Source of the DNA: CAZJFH01 sp964545205
GTDB taxonomy: Bacteria > Pseudomonadota > Alphaproteobacteria > Rhodospirillales > Magnetospirillaceae
DNA: 26,404 bases
Assembly (NCBI GenBank): GCA_964545205.1
Contig: CAZJFH010000069.1
Span: 1 to 26,404, forward strand
Direction of reading: 5' to 3'
Of the stretch, positions 1 to 7,789 are shown piece by piece. The notes beneath the pieces were generated by a model. The model was given only the letters and a program-made list of their open reading frames with translations. It made no database searches and was not told the DNA's origin. The position numbers and the translations under genes are program-made. Numbering within the stretch: position 1 is the stretch's first letter; the number at the start of each line of letters is the position of its first letter.

Positions 1-481
1 CAGACCGCGCCTGGCGCGGCGGGCGCTCGGCGGTGCCGCGGCGCAGCCGGTGCCGGACCCGCTCGCGCAGCCGCAGGGTCGGCGGCAGCCGCGCCGCCGC
101 CGCCGCCCGGACCTTGGCCACCAGGTCGTCGCGGATGTCGTCGATGCCAAGCGACACCGCGCCGCGCGGCTTGGCGACCACGTCCACCGCGCCGAGATGC
201 ATCGCCTCGACCGTGGCGGCGGCGCTCTCGGTGGTCAGGGACGAGACCATCACCACCGGTCGCGGCATCTCGACCATGATCCGCGACAGGCAGGTCAGGC
301 CGTCCATGTCGGGCATGTGCACGTCGAGGGTGATCACGTCGGGCGCGAAGTCGTGCAGCGCCGCCAGCGCCGCCACGCCATCGGGCGCCGTGCGGACCTC
401 GAAGTCGCCCTCGGCCTCGAAGATGCCGACCAGCAGCTTGCGCATCAGGGCCGAATCGTCGACGGCCAGCAATTTTATCAT
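1..481 (-). CDS. cheB: CheB, chemotaxis response regulator / protein-glutamate methylesterase (N-terminal part, cut by window edge)
   Basis: About 160 residues are visible, forming a receiver domain that begins MIKLLAVDDSALMRKLLVGI. The acidic pair D8-D9, the probable phospho-acceptor D53 (in TLDVHMPDMDG), the switch Ser/Thr (VSSLTTE) and the conserved Lys (VAKPRGA) are all present. The sequence after the receiver is a basic linker of the kind that precedes the CheB methylesterase domain, which would lie off the left edge. CheB removes methyl groups from chemoreceptors once phosphorylated by CheA. The start ATG lies 13 nt after the stop of the triple-CheW gene, so the two are probably co-transcribed. 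A plain CheY-like regulator is the alternative, but the ALMRK motif, the VDVVAKPRG region and the continuing linker favour CheB. Confidence 0.85.
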   Translation of the reverse strand, partial: MIKLLAVDDSALMRKLLVGIFEAEGDFEVRTAPDGVAALAALHDFAPDVITLDVHMPDMDGLTCLSRIMVEMPRPVVMVSSLTTESAAATVEAMHLGAVDVVAKPRGAVSLGIDDIRDDLVAKVRAAAAARLPPTLRLRERVRHRLRRGTAERPPRQARS

Positions 482-494
482 CGCCGCTCCGGCG

Positions 495-2024
495 TCAGCG
501 CTCGTGGCCGGCGCGGCCCCGCGCCAGTTCGGCCAGGGCGCCGGCCTCGCCGCGCGACATCAGGGCCGCCGGGTCGAGCACCAGCACCATCTTCCCGTCC
601 AGGTCGAGGATGCGCGGGAACAGCCGGGCCTGCTCGGGCGACAGGTCGGGCGCCGGGCCGACCCGTTCGGCGGCCACCTTGACCACCCGGCTCGCCGCGT
701 CGACGACGAAGCCGGCGGCGATGCCGCCGAGGCGCAGCACCAGGATGCGGCGCCGATCGGAGGCGGTCGTCGTCGGCAGCTCGAAGCGGCGCCGCATGTC
801 GACGATCGGCAGCGCGCCGCCGCGCCGGTTGGTCACCCCTTCGACGAAGCCCGCGCTCTTCGGGACCCGGGTCAGGGAGTCCGGCATGCGCATGACCTCC
901 TCGACCGCCGCGGCGCCGACGGCATAGTCGGCGCCGGCCAGGCTGAACACGACGAACGGCTCCTCGCCGGCGGCCTGGGCGGGCTCGCGATCGGGCATGA
1001 TGTCGGCCTCCTCGGCCTGGTGCTCCAGCGCCTTGCGGACGCTGCGATGGCGGAACAGGCGCCCGGTCGCCAGCACCGACACCAGCCGTCGGTCCTCGTC
1101 GAGACGGGCGATGGCGGTGATCTCGTCGGGCGCGTCCGACCGCACCATCAGCGCCGGAACCGGGGCGAGGCGTTCCGGAGCGACGCGCAGCACCGCGCGC
1201 GGCCGGTCGACGACCAGCCCGACGGCGGCGCCGTCCAGCACCGCCACGACGACCCGCGGGTCGTCCGGCACGGCGCCGCCGAGGCCGAGCACGCCGGCCA
1301 GCGACACCAGCGGCAGCAATTCCTCGCGCACGGCGGCGAGGCCGATCATGTGCTCGACCGCGTGCGGCAGGCGCACGGCGCCTTCGGGCATGCGGATGAT
1401 CTCGCGCACGCCGTCGATCGGGATGGCGAATTCCTGGCCGGCGACGTCGAAGCTGATCAGGACCTGGGCCGGCGCGGCGGCGGCGCGCGCGGTGGCGGCG
1501 GGGGCGGCGAGGACGCCGCCGGCGGCCGCGCCGCGTTCGATCCCGGCGAAGGCGACGTCGAGGAGCCGCTCCGGATCGAGCACCGGCGCCACGCCGGCAT
1601 CGGTTTTCAGCACCCCGCGCAGGATCTCGCGCGGGATCGCCGCGTCGAGCTCGGCGCTCTCGGGCAGCGGCTCGGCGGCGCCCTCGACCATCGCCAGCAC
1701 GGCGTCGACGGCCAAAGCGACCGGGGCCGGGGCGGTGAGCACGATCATGCGGGCCTGCCCGCCGGGCGCGGCGTCGGCGAGGCCGAGGAGGCGGCGGGCC
1801 GCGATCACCGGGGCGACCCGGCCGCGCAGGTTGACGAGGCCGTCGAGGCTGGGCGGCGCCAGCGGCACCGGCACCAGGCTGAGCCGGCGCACGACCTCGC
1901 GGACGTCGGCCATCGGCAGCGCGCACAGCGTCTCGCCGACGCGGAAGGTCAGGAAGGCCAGCCGCCCGCCCTGCGCCGCGACCGCGGCAGGGGGCGCCGC
2001 CGGGGTGCCCGTCTTGCGCGGCAT
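495..2024 (-). CDS. Chemotaxis scaffold protein with three tandem CheW domains
   Basis: The protein has 509 residues with three CheW-like modules at about 20-155, 183-330 and 350-500. Each opens with the typical beta pattern (FLTFRVGETLCALPM, VLISFDVAGQEFAIPI, FVVFSLAGADYAVG), followed by an EVVR/EIIR/EVMRMP segment and a loop with GLVNLRGRVAPV-type sequence. The second copy has lost that NLRG motif (GLAAVREELLPL); the third has GVTNRRGGALPI. CheW domains bridge chemoreceptor tips to CheA, so a three-domain protein could link several receptor tips or kinases. The start ATG shares one base with the chemoreceptor stop (TGATG), indicating translational coupling, and cheB follows after 13 nt. Ordinary CheW is about 150-170 residues, so this is a multi-domain variant. 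Its role as an array scaffold is inference. Confidence 0.88.
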   Translation of the reverse strand: MPRKTGTPAAPPAAVAAQGGRLAFLTFRVGETLCALPMADVREVVRRLSLVPVPLAPPSLDGLVNLRGRVAPVIAARRLLGLADAAPGGQARMIVLTAPAPVALAVDAVLAMVEGAAEPLPESAELDAAIPREILRGVLKTDAGVAPVLDPERLLDVAFAGIERGAAAGGVLAAPAATARAAAAPAQVLISFDVAGQEFAIPIDGVREIIRMPEGAVRLPHAVEHMIGLAAVREELLPLVSLAGVLGLGGAVPDDPRVVVAVLDGAAVGLVVDRPRAVLRVAPERLAPVPALMVRSDAPDEITAIARLDEDRRLVSVLATGRLFRHRSVRKALEHQAEEADIMPDREPAQAAGEEPFVVFSLAGADYAVGAAAVEEVMRMPDSLTRVPKSAGFVEGVTNRRGGALPIVDMRRRFELPTTTASDRRRILVLRLGGIAAGFVVDAASRVVKVAAERVGPAPDLSPEQARLFPRILDLDGKMVLVLDPAALMSRGEAGALAELARGRAGHER

Positions 2025-3946
2025 CAGTCGCCCGAGCCCTGCAGTTCCTCGGCCAGGGCGGCGATCTCCTCGATCGCCGCGGCAAGATCCTCGGCGCCGC
2101 GCGACTGCTCGCGGGCGGCGCTGGCGGCCTCGCCGGACGCGCGGCCGGCCTGCTCGGCGGCGGCGGCGATCTGATGGGTGCCGCGCACCGCCTCCTCGAC
2201 CGAGCGCAGGATCGACTGGGCGCCGTCCTGGATCTGGCGGTTGTCGTCCAGCACCACCTTCATCTCGCTGGCGACCGAATCGAGGCTGCCGCGGATGGAG
2301 TTGCTGCGCTGAACCTCCAGTTCGGCGGCGATGCCGATCTGGTCGAGATCGCGGCGCACGGTCGCGATCTGGTCCTGCACCGAGCGCACGGTGTCCTTGA
2401 CCCGCTCGGTGTTGGCGGCGGCGTCGCGGGCGAGCTTGCGGATGTCGGCCGAGACCACGGCGAAACCGCGGCCCTCCTCGCCGGCCCGCGCCGCCTCGAC
2501 CGAGCCGCTGACGGCCAGCATGTTGGTCTGGATGGCGGCGATGGCGATGGCATCGACGATCTTGCCGATGCGGCGGCTCGACTGCTCCAGCTCGCCGATC
2601 CGCTCCAGGCTGTCGCGGGTTTCGGCCAGCGCCTTGCCGACGCCGCCGACCAGGGTCTCGGTGGCGTCGCGGCTTTCGGACAGCACTTCGGCGGTGCGGG
2701 CGGCCTCGTCGTTGGCCTTGCCGGTGCTGGCGGCCGCCTGGCGGGCGGTCTTCTCGATCTGGCTCAGCGCCGCGGTCGACTGCTGCGTCGCGGCCGCCTG
2801 CTGATGGGCGCCGCGGTCGATCTGCTCGACGGCGGCCATGATCTGGGCGGCGGCGCCGGACAGCTCCTGGACCGTCGTCGACAGTTCCTCGGCGGCCGAG
2901 GCGACGCCCTCGGCGGTGACGACGACGTCGCCGCGCTGCAGGTCGTCGGCGCGGCCGGCCAGGTCCTGCGCCGCCGTCTGGCTCTGGTCCAGGGCCTTGG
3001 CCTGCTGCTCGACCCCGCGCAGGGCCTCCTCGGCGGCGGCCGACTGTTCCTCGGCGGCGGCGGCGATCTGTTCGGCGCCGCGTTGCGCTTCGCGGGCGGC
3101 GCGCTCGGCTTCCACCGAGGCGTTCAGGACGTCCTGGCTGCCGCGCGACAGCATGCCCATGGCCGAGCGGACCTGTTCGAGCAGGGTGCCGACGCGGCGC
3201 GCCAGGGTGATCTGCTCGCCGGCGGCATCGGCCGAGGCGCGGATGCCGTCGGCGATGACGCGGATGTCGGTCTGGATGCGTTCGACGACGCCCTGGATGT
3301 CGGCGGCGCTCTTCTCGGCCTCCTCGGCGAGGGCGCGGACCTCGTCGGCGACGACGGCGAAGCCGCGGCCGTGCTCGCCGGCGCGCGCAGCCTCGATGGC
3401 GGCGTTGAGCGCCAGCAGGCTGGTCTGGTCGGCGATGAAGGAGACGCTGTTGACGACGCCGCCGATCGCCGCCGCCTGCTCCTCCAGCCCGGCGACGACC
3501 CGCGCCGACTGCATCTGCCGCTCGGCGTTGGTGCCGATGGCGCTGATCGAGCCGGCGATCTGGCCGCCGACCTCCCCCAGCAGCACCTGCAGCGCCTCGG
3601 TGCGCTGCCGCGAGTTCGTCGCCTTTTCGCGCGCCTGCACCAGGGCGGCGGCGATGCTGGAGACGGCGGCGAGGGATTGCTGGGCGGCGCTGGACGCCTG
3701 CTGCGCCCCGCCGGAGATCTGCTCCATGGCGCGCTGCAGTTCCTCGGCGGCGGCCGCCGCCTGGGAGATGCCGGCCGCCGTCTCCTCGGTGGCGGCGGCC
3801 AGGCGGTCGGCGATCTGCTCGCGCCGGGCATGGGCGCGAGCGCGCCGGCGCTCGGGTGCCGCCACGCCGCCGCCCTGCCTTGCCTCGTCTCCGGGCTGCC
3901 CCGGCTTGCGCCCCGCGGCGTAATGCGACTTTTTCACCAGCGCCAT
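2024..3946 (-). CDS. Soluble methyl-accepting chemotaxis protein with two signalling hairpin tips
   Basis: A 640-residue chemoreceptor with no transmembrane segment and no recognisable ligand domain; almost all of it is Ala/Glu/Gln-rich coiled coil. It contains two hairpin tips. The first, near residues 165-215, is canonical (IADQTSLLALNAAIEAARAG, then GRGFAVVADEVRALAEE). The second, near 460-515, is divergent (IQTNMLAVSGSVEAARAG, then GRGFAVVSADIRKLARDAA). The tip is where CheW and CheA bind, so one polypeptide could dock twice. I chose the start at 3946 because GAGGAGC lies about 6 nt upstream; an in-frame ATG at 3997 lacks such a site. It is first in an operon with the triple CheW protein and cheB. 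It probably senses a cytoplasmic cue or works as an adaptor within a receptor array. Confidence 0.9.
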   Translation of the reverse strand: MALVKKSHYAAGRKPGQPGDEARQGGGVAAPERRRARAHARREQIADRLAAATEETAAGISQAAAAAEELQRAMEQISGGAQQASSAAQQSLAAVSSIAAALVQAREKATNSRQRTEALQVLLGEVGGQIAGSISAIGTNAERQMQSARVVAGLEEQAAAIGGVVNSVSFIADQTSLLALNAAIEAARAGEHGRGFAVVADEVRALAEEAEKSAADIQGVVERIQTDIRVIADGIRASADAAGEQITLARRVGTLLEQVRSAMGMLSRGSQDVLNASVEAERAAREAQRGAEQIAAAAEEQSAAAEEALRGVEQQAKALDQSQTAAQDLAGRADDLQRGDVVVTAEGVASAAEELSTTVQELSGAAAQIMAAVEQIDRGAHQQAAATQQSTAALSQIEKTARQAAASTGKANDEAARTAEVLSESRDATETLVGGVGKALAETRDSLERIGELEQSSRRIGKIVDAIAIAAIQTNMLAVSGSVEAARAGEEGRGFAVVSADIRKLARDAAANTERVKDTVRSVQDQIATVRRDLDQIGIAAELEVQRSNSIRGSLDSVASEMKVVLDDNRQIQDGAQSILRSVEEAVRGTHQIAAAAEQAGRASGEAASAAREQSRGAEDLAAAIEEIAALAEELQGSGD

Positions 3947-4002
3947 GATTGCTCCTCGATGCCTTTCGACAGCCCGGGCGGTGCTGTGCGCCGCCATCGA
4001 TC

Positions 4003-4045
4003 AGCCAATTATGCAGTCTGCACTATTTTCGCTGTGGCCGACCGG
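4003..4045 (-). promoter_or_regulatory. Possible promoter/operator region of the chemotaxis operon
   Basis: The gap between the regulator gene end (4103) and the chemoreceptor start (3946) holds an AT-richer patch. On the minus strand it reads GCAGACTGCATAATTGG, with CATAAT resembling a -10 box. An 11-bp perfect palindrome TGCAGTCTGCA (4012-4022) overlaps its upstream edge and could be an operator. No good -35 box is visible at 16-18 nt, so an activator or another sigma factor may be involved. This is inferred from pattern only. Confidence 0.3.
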
Positions 4046-4102
4046 GTCAACATGGCCGTTCGTCGGGCCTCGGCCAAATCGCGGTGTGAATGGCTCTCGG
4101 CG

Positions 4103-5938
4103 TCACCGGGATGTCGGCTGATCGGTCGGCGCCGGACCGTCGGCGGCGGCCCCGGCGCGGGCGACGCGGTCCCAGGAGAGTCGCAGCGCGGCACAGCGCT
4201 CGAGAATTTTCGCCAGTCCCATGTCGGCCGCCGATGCCTCTGCCGATGCCAGCTCGCGGCGGGCGCCGCCGGCATCGCCATGCAGCCGGAGCACTTCGGC
4301 AAGGCGGATGCGGACATGGATCAGATGCAGCGGCGCTCCGGCGTCGCGGCACAGCGCCACCGAGCGTCGCAACGCGGCGACAGCGTCGCGGCGGCGGCCG
4401 TCGAGCAGCAGCAGCTCGGCGCGGGCCTTCTCGGCGCAGGCGCGGACCGCCGGCGCGGCGGCCATCCCCGGGCGGGCATCGAGTTCCGCCAGCGCCGCGG
4501 CCGCCTGATCGGCGTGGCCGCACTGGGCGGCGATGGCGGCGTAGTGCGACAGCAACTGCCCGCGCCGCTGGCGATGGACCCACGAGGTGTCGTCCAGCGC
4601 CCGTTCCAGACTGTGCAGGGCGTCGTCGAGATGGCCCCGCGTGGCGAGCAGGATGGCGTGGCCGGGCTGCGGGTCCCAACCGACCTCGTGCGCCTGGGCG
4701 TAGGCGGCGGCCGCCTTGTCGAGCTCTCCCACCGCCAGGTGCAGGTCGCCCAGGACATGGTTCAGCTCGCCGGTGCCCCAGCCGGCGCGCGGCGGGATGT
4801 CGCCCAGCGCCGCACGGATCTCCTGCTCCGCCTCCGCGACCTTGCCCTGAACGCTGAGCACGTCGGCGCGGTGCAGCCGACACGAGCCGGTGAAGCTGTC
4901 GATCCCGCGTTGGCCGCACCAGCGGGTGAAGGTCTCGGTCCACTGGGCGGCGCGGTCCCATTCGCCGCGGTTGCGGCACGCCCACAGGATTCCGCAATAG
5001 ACCAGTCCGCCGGCCCAGGGCTCGACTCCCCCGGAGACCACGATGGCGGCGGCCTCGTCCTGCAGGACGGCGCCGGCTTCCATTTCGCCCAGCGACTGCC
5101 GCGCCAGTCCTTCGTAGTCGAGGCCCAGGGCCTCGGCGGTCGGGTTGCGCAGCCGGCGGCCGATGTCCTGGGCGCGCGCGCCTTCCGCGACGGCCAGCGC
5201 GAAATCGCCGTTGAGCAGGGCGGTGCGGGCAGCCAGCGCCGCCAGATGGCCGTGCTCGGGCACCTCCTCGTCGAGATTCGCCAGAAGGCGGTCGGCGCGG
5301 GCGTGCCATGCCCGGGCCAGGGCCAGCTTGCGGACCTCGACCGCCGAGTGCCCGAGCAGGATCGCCATGCGGGCGGCGCCGCACAGGTCGCCGGCGGCGA
5401 GATAGGCTTCGAGCGCCTGTTCGAGCAGCCCGTCACCGTCACCGGGCCGGCCGACGTACTGCGTCGCCACCGCCCAGGCCTCGATGTCGGCCGGGCTTGT
5501 CAGGGGCCCGGCGGCGGCGGCCGCGGCGAAGGCGGCCGAAGCTTCCTTCCACTGGTTGGCCCGCGCGGCCGCGCGGGCGGCGTCCAGCGGTCCCGGAGCC
5601 GCGGCGGCGGGCAGCGGCGTCGTTTCTTCGGCCGCGTCGCAGATGAACCGGTAGCCGTGGCGGGGATAGGTGCGGATGACGTCCTCGGCGCCGCCCGCCC
5701 GCAACGCGCGGCGCGCCAGGCTGATCGCCCGCTGCAGCGCGTTGTCGGCGACGAAGGTGCCGGGCCAGACGCCCTCCAGCAGCTCGTCCTTGGCGACCAC
5801 GCGCTCGCGATTGGCGGCCAGGAAGACCAGCAGCGCGAAGACCCGCGGCTGAAGCGGCACGGCCGAGCCGTTCAGGCGCAGTTCGCGCCCGTCCTCGTCG
5901 AGTTCGAAGCCGCGGAAGCGAAGGAGCATCGCCGCCAT
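4103..5938 (-). CDS. Winged-helix transcriptional regulator with a long TPR-like sensor region
   Basis: About 611 residues. The N-terminal ~100 form an OmpR/CadC-type winged helix: the LRFRGFELDEDGRELRLNG strand start, the LQPRVFALLVFLAANRERVV helices, the recognition region VADNALQRAISLARRALR and the wing IRTYPRHGYRF are all visible. The remainder is helical repeats (e.g. HLAALAARTALLNGDFALAVAEG, GELDKAAAAYAQAHEVGW) of TPR/MalT-like character. There is no P-loop ATPase between the two parts and no transmembrane segment, so it is neither a CadC membrane sensor nor a full LAL regulator. Start choice is uncertain: 5938 (MAAMLLRF) and 5929 are both plausible, and the longer form at 5992 looks non-conserved. 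It is divergent from the DUF4242 operon, a natural candidate target. The signal it senses is unknown. Confidence 0.82.
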   Translation of the reverse strand: MAAMLLRFRGFELDEDGRELRLNGSAVPLQPRVFALLVFLAANRERVVAKDELLEGVWPGTFVADNALQRAISLARRALRAGGAEDVIRTYPRHGYRFICDAAEETTPLPAAAAPGPLDAARAAARANQWKEASAAFAAAAAAGPLTSPADIEAWAVATQYVGRPGDGDGLLEQALEAYLAAGDLCGAARMAILLGHSAVEVRKLALARAWHARADRLLANLDEEVPEHGHLAALAARTALLNGDFALAVAEGARAQDIGRRLRNPTAEALGLDYEGLARQSLGEMEAGAVLQDEAAAIVVSGGVEPWAGGLVYCGILWACRNRGEWDRAAQWTETFTRWCGQRGIDSFTGSCRLHRADVLSVQGKVAEAEQEIRAALGDIPPRAGWGTGELNHVLGDLHLAVGELDKAAAAYAQAHEVGWDPQPGHAILLATRGHLDDALHSLERALDDTSWVHRQRRGQLLSHYAAIAAQCGHADQAAAALAELDARPGMAAAPAVRACAEKARAELLLLDGRRRDAVAALRRSVALCRDAGAPLHLIHVRIRLAEVLRLHGDAGGARRELASAEASAADMGLAKILERCAALRLSWDRVARAGAAADGPAPTDQPTSR

Positions 5939-6030
5939 GTTCCGGCCGTGGCTGGGATCAGGAAAAGATATGCGAGCGATAAGCAGCCGCAAAGGACCTA
6001 ACCGGGGTATCAGGCTTATGGTCCGTCCAT

Positions 6031-6049
6031 CGACCGAAGCGTGCGGTCG
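6031..6049. promoter_or_regulatory. Operator-like dyad in the divergent regulator/DUF4242 region
   Basis: CGACCG and CGGTCG form 6-bp inverted arms with a 7-nt spacer, in the 136-bp divergent gap, 25 nt before the start codon at 6075. A winged-helix regulator usually prefers direct repeats, so assigning this site to the neighbouring regulator is only a guess. No clear -35/-10 pair was found in the gap. Confidence 0.28.
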
Positions 6050-6074
6050 TCATCCCACCATTCGGAGACAGGAC

Positions 6075-6383
6075 ATGACCATGCAGCTCTATGCCATCCG
6101 CCGCCGCGACGCCTGGACGACGCCCGAGCAGCTCAAGACCGCCGCCGGCGTGTCCGCCCGCGTCGGCAACGAGGAAATGCCCGACAAGGTGCGCTGGATC
6201 CGCTCCTACGTGCTGAGCGAGGACGGGGGAGGCCTCGGAACGGTGTGCATCTATCAGGCCGTCAGCCCCGAAGCGATCCGCGAGCACGCGCGCCGCGTCG
6301 GGATGCCGGCCGACGAGGTCACCCCGATCGTCGACACCGTCGTCGTCCGGCCCGATCCGGTCGCGGACGCGGCAAGCGCCTGA
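6075..6383 (+). CDS. DUF4242 / SCO4226-like small protein
   Basis: A 102-residue protein, MTMQLYAIRRRDAWTTPEQL through RPDPVADAASA. It has the DUF4242 signature: the Val/Ile-Arg-Trp-Ile-Arg-Ser-Tyr-Val strand (VRWIRSYVLSED), a C-[IV]-Y strand (TVCIYQAVSPEAIREHARR) and the G-x-P-A-[DN] turn (GMPADEVTPIVDTVV). The family has a ferredoxin-like alpha/beta fold; the Streptomyces member SCO4226 binds nickel, but function elsewhere is unknown. The start at 6075 is supported by GGAG about 7 nt upstream. It is the first gene of an apparent three-gene plus-strand group with the secreted protein (49-nt gap) and the MaoC-like protein (52-nt gap). Metal binding here is not demonstrated. Confidence 0.8.
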   Translation: MTMQLYAIRRRDAWTTPEQLKTAAGVSARVGNEEMPDKVRWIRSYVLSEDGGGLGTVCIYQAVSPEAIREHARRVGMPADEVTPIVDTVVVRPDPVADAASA

Positions 6384-6432
6384 CCGGCGGACGACGAAAC
6401 CACCGTTGCGAAACGACGACAGGGAACAGAAG

Positions 6433-6963
6433 ATGTCGCTGAGGACAACCATGCTCGCCGCGCTGCTCGCCATGCCGGCGGCCGGCCATGCCGCCCCCGC
6501 GTCCGAGCAGGCCGCGACGGCGGCGTCGGCGGACCAGATCCGCCAATCCCGCGAGGCCGCCGCGCGCTACGCGGACTTCGAGGCCGCGCTGGCCGACGGC
6601 TACGAACGCCTGTTCGAATGCACCGACAACGGCGCCGAGGGCGCGATGGGCAACCACTACGTCCATCCCGACCGGCTCGGGGACAAGCGCCTGGCGCTCG
6701 CCGAGCCCGACGTGCTGATGTACGAGCGCCAGCCGGACGGATCGATGCAGCTCGTCGCCGTCGAATACGCGGTATTCGAGAAGGACTGGCCGCATCGGCA
6801 GGCGCCGAGTCTGCTGGGCCAGCGGCTGAAGCGCAAGACGGCGGTCGGGCGCAATCCGGTCGATCCGTTCTACGAGATCCACTTCTGGCACTGGCGCCAC
6901 AACCCGGCCGGCTTCTTTGCCGACTGGAACGCCAACGTCACCTGCGATCACGCCAGCGACTGA
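6433..6963 (+). CDS. Secreted protein of unknown function
   Basis: 176 residues. The N-terminus MSLRTTMLAALLAMPAAGHA-AP looks like a Sec signal peptide cleaved near residue 20. The mature part has a helical start (ADQIRQSREAAARYADFEAALADGYERL) and then a family-like core: ECTDNGAEGAMGNHYVHPDR, LAEPDVLMYER, LVAVEYAVFEKDW, FYEIHFWHWRHNPAGFFADWNANVTC. I recognise this pattern (MG-HY, PE/D-LMYE, VEY, a His/Trp-rich H-W-NP segment and a final V-C) as a recurrent hypothetical family, but I know no assigned function. Two Cys (in FECTDN and NVTCDH) could form a disulfide. His and Trp clustering may suggest metal or small-molecule binding; this is speculative. AGGGA lies 7 nt before the ATG. Confidence 0.75.
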   Translation: MSLRTTMLAALLAMPAAGHAAPASEQAATAASADQIRQSREAAARYADFEAALADGYERLFECTDNGAEGAMGNHYVHPDRLGDKRLALAEPDVLMYERQPDGSMQLVAVEYAVFEKDWPHRQAPSLLGQRLKRKTAVGRNPVDPFYEIHFWHWRHNPAGFFADWNANVTCDHASD

Positions 6964-7015
6964 CCAGTCCTCCCGGATCGCACGGCGGTCCGGGAGCTCA
7001 TCACCGGAGGACGAG

Positions 7016-7456
7016 ATGCATACGAACGACGTTTGGACCCGCACCGTCGCCGGGGCGCCCCAGGTCGGGGCCAGCGCCAGCCGCACCCGGCGGACCAGCC
7101 GGCGCGACGTCGAGCTGTTCGCCGAGATCACCGGCGACCGCAACCCGCTGCACTTCGACGCCGCCGCCGCCGAGCGAAGCCCGTTCGGCGGCCTGATCGT
7201 CCAGGGCGGGGTCACTTCGGGGCTGCTCAACGCCGTCGTCGCCGAGCAACTGCCGGGACCTGGAACCGTGTTCCTGGGGGTCGAGTGGCGCTTCCAGAAG
7301 GCGGTGCGGATCGGCGCCGAGATCACGGCCCGGGTGACGGTCGTCGCCGTGCGCCCGGACAAGCCGATCTGCACCCTGCAGACCGAGGTCGTCGACGAGG
7401 CCGGCACCGTCTGCCTGACCGGCACCGCAACGACCTATACCGTCCCCTTGCGCTGA
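7016..7456 (+). CDS. MaoC-like (R)-specific enoyl-CoA hydratase family protein
   Basis: A 146-residue single hot-dog-fold protein. The hydratase-2 motif appears as FAEITGDRNPLHFD, giving catalytic Asp41 and His46, followed by PFGGLIVQGGVTSGLL with Ser68 in the usual oxyanion position, and a GTVFLGVEWRFQKAVRIGAEI strand. Family members hydrate trans-2-enoyl-CoA to (R)-3-hydroxyacyl-CoA; PhaJ of this family feeds polyhydroxyalkanoate synthesis. Substrate cannot be read from sequence. The start is supported by CGGAGG 5 nt upstream. It is last in the group starting at 6075, with a PHB-depolymerase-type esterase 3 kb downstream, so a link to hydroxyalkanoate metabolism is possible but unproven. 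Confidence 0.85.
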   Translation: MHTNDVWTRTVAGAPQVGASASRTRRTSRRDVELFAEITGDRNPLHFDAAAAERSPFGGLIVQGGVTSGLLNAVVAEQLPGPGTVFLGVEWRFQKAVRIGAEITARVTVVAVRPDKPICTLQTEVVDEAGTVCLTGTATTYTVPLR

Positions 7457-7789
7457 CGGCGGACGGGCCATCGCCGGCCGGGTGACGGCGGGCGTCGCCG
7501 AGGAAGTCCGGCGCGCCAGCCCGCATCCTCGACTCGATTTCGCCCGGCGGCGGTGGCGTCGCCAGGCGGCGGCACAAGTACATCGAAGTTTGTGACTTAA
7601 ATCCTTTCCGATGCGCGTCGTTGGAGCTGGGTGTAGACAAGTGAGTGCTGACGTCCTGCAAATATACGAAAAATGTGTCCGAACTTATACCTCCGTTTAG
7701 TTCGGACGGTATTGACGCTGTCAGGCCACGGAACAACAATCCGCCGGACGATCTTGTTTTCTTTCACCGTAGCAATGTGGGGGGCTGGG
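7457..7789. other. 333-bp intergenic region, AT-richer than its surroundings
   Basis: No convincing gene. Bases from about 7575 to 7760 are clearly less GC-rich than the flanks, as expected for a promoter region of the downstream chemoreceptor. TAGACA (7634-7639) could be a -35 box, but the best -10-like hexamer AATATA (7661-7666) is too far (21 nt) for a standard promoter. A 9-bp inverted repeat lies at 7677-7707. No clear terminator for the MaoC gene was seen. Confidence 0.6.
7677..7707. promoter_or_regulatory. Perfect 9-bp inverted repeat upstream of the chemoreceptor gene
   Basis: GTCCGAACT (7677-7685) and AGTTCGGAC (7699-7707) are exact reverse complements with a 13-nt AT-rich spacer. 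Centre-to-centre spacing of 22 bp equals about two helical turns, suiting a dimeric regulator; alternatively it folds as an RNA hairpin in the leader. No T-run follows, so a terminator is unlikely. Confidence 0.45.

Noticed and set aside
2174..6001. Very long plus-strand open frame (about 1275 codons) across the chemoreceptor and regulator genes
   Set aside because: It is antisense to two genes with clear families, crosses their promoter gap, and its translation is a low-complexity Gly/Ala/Asp/Arg mix with no domain. High GC explains the lack of stops.
7634..7666. Standard -35/-10 promoter for the membrane chemoreceptor (TAGACA ... AATATA)
   Set aside because: Spacing is 21 nt, outside the usual 16-18 nt, so it is not listed as a promoter.
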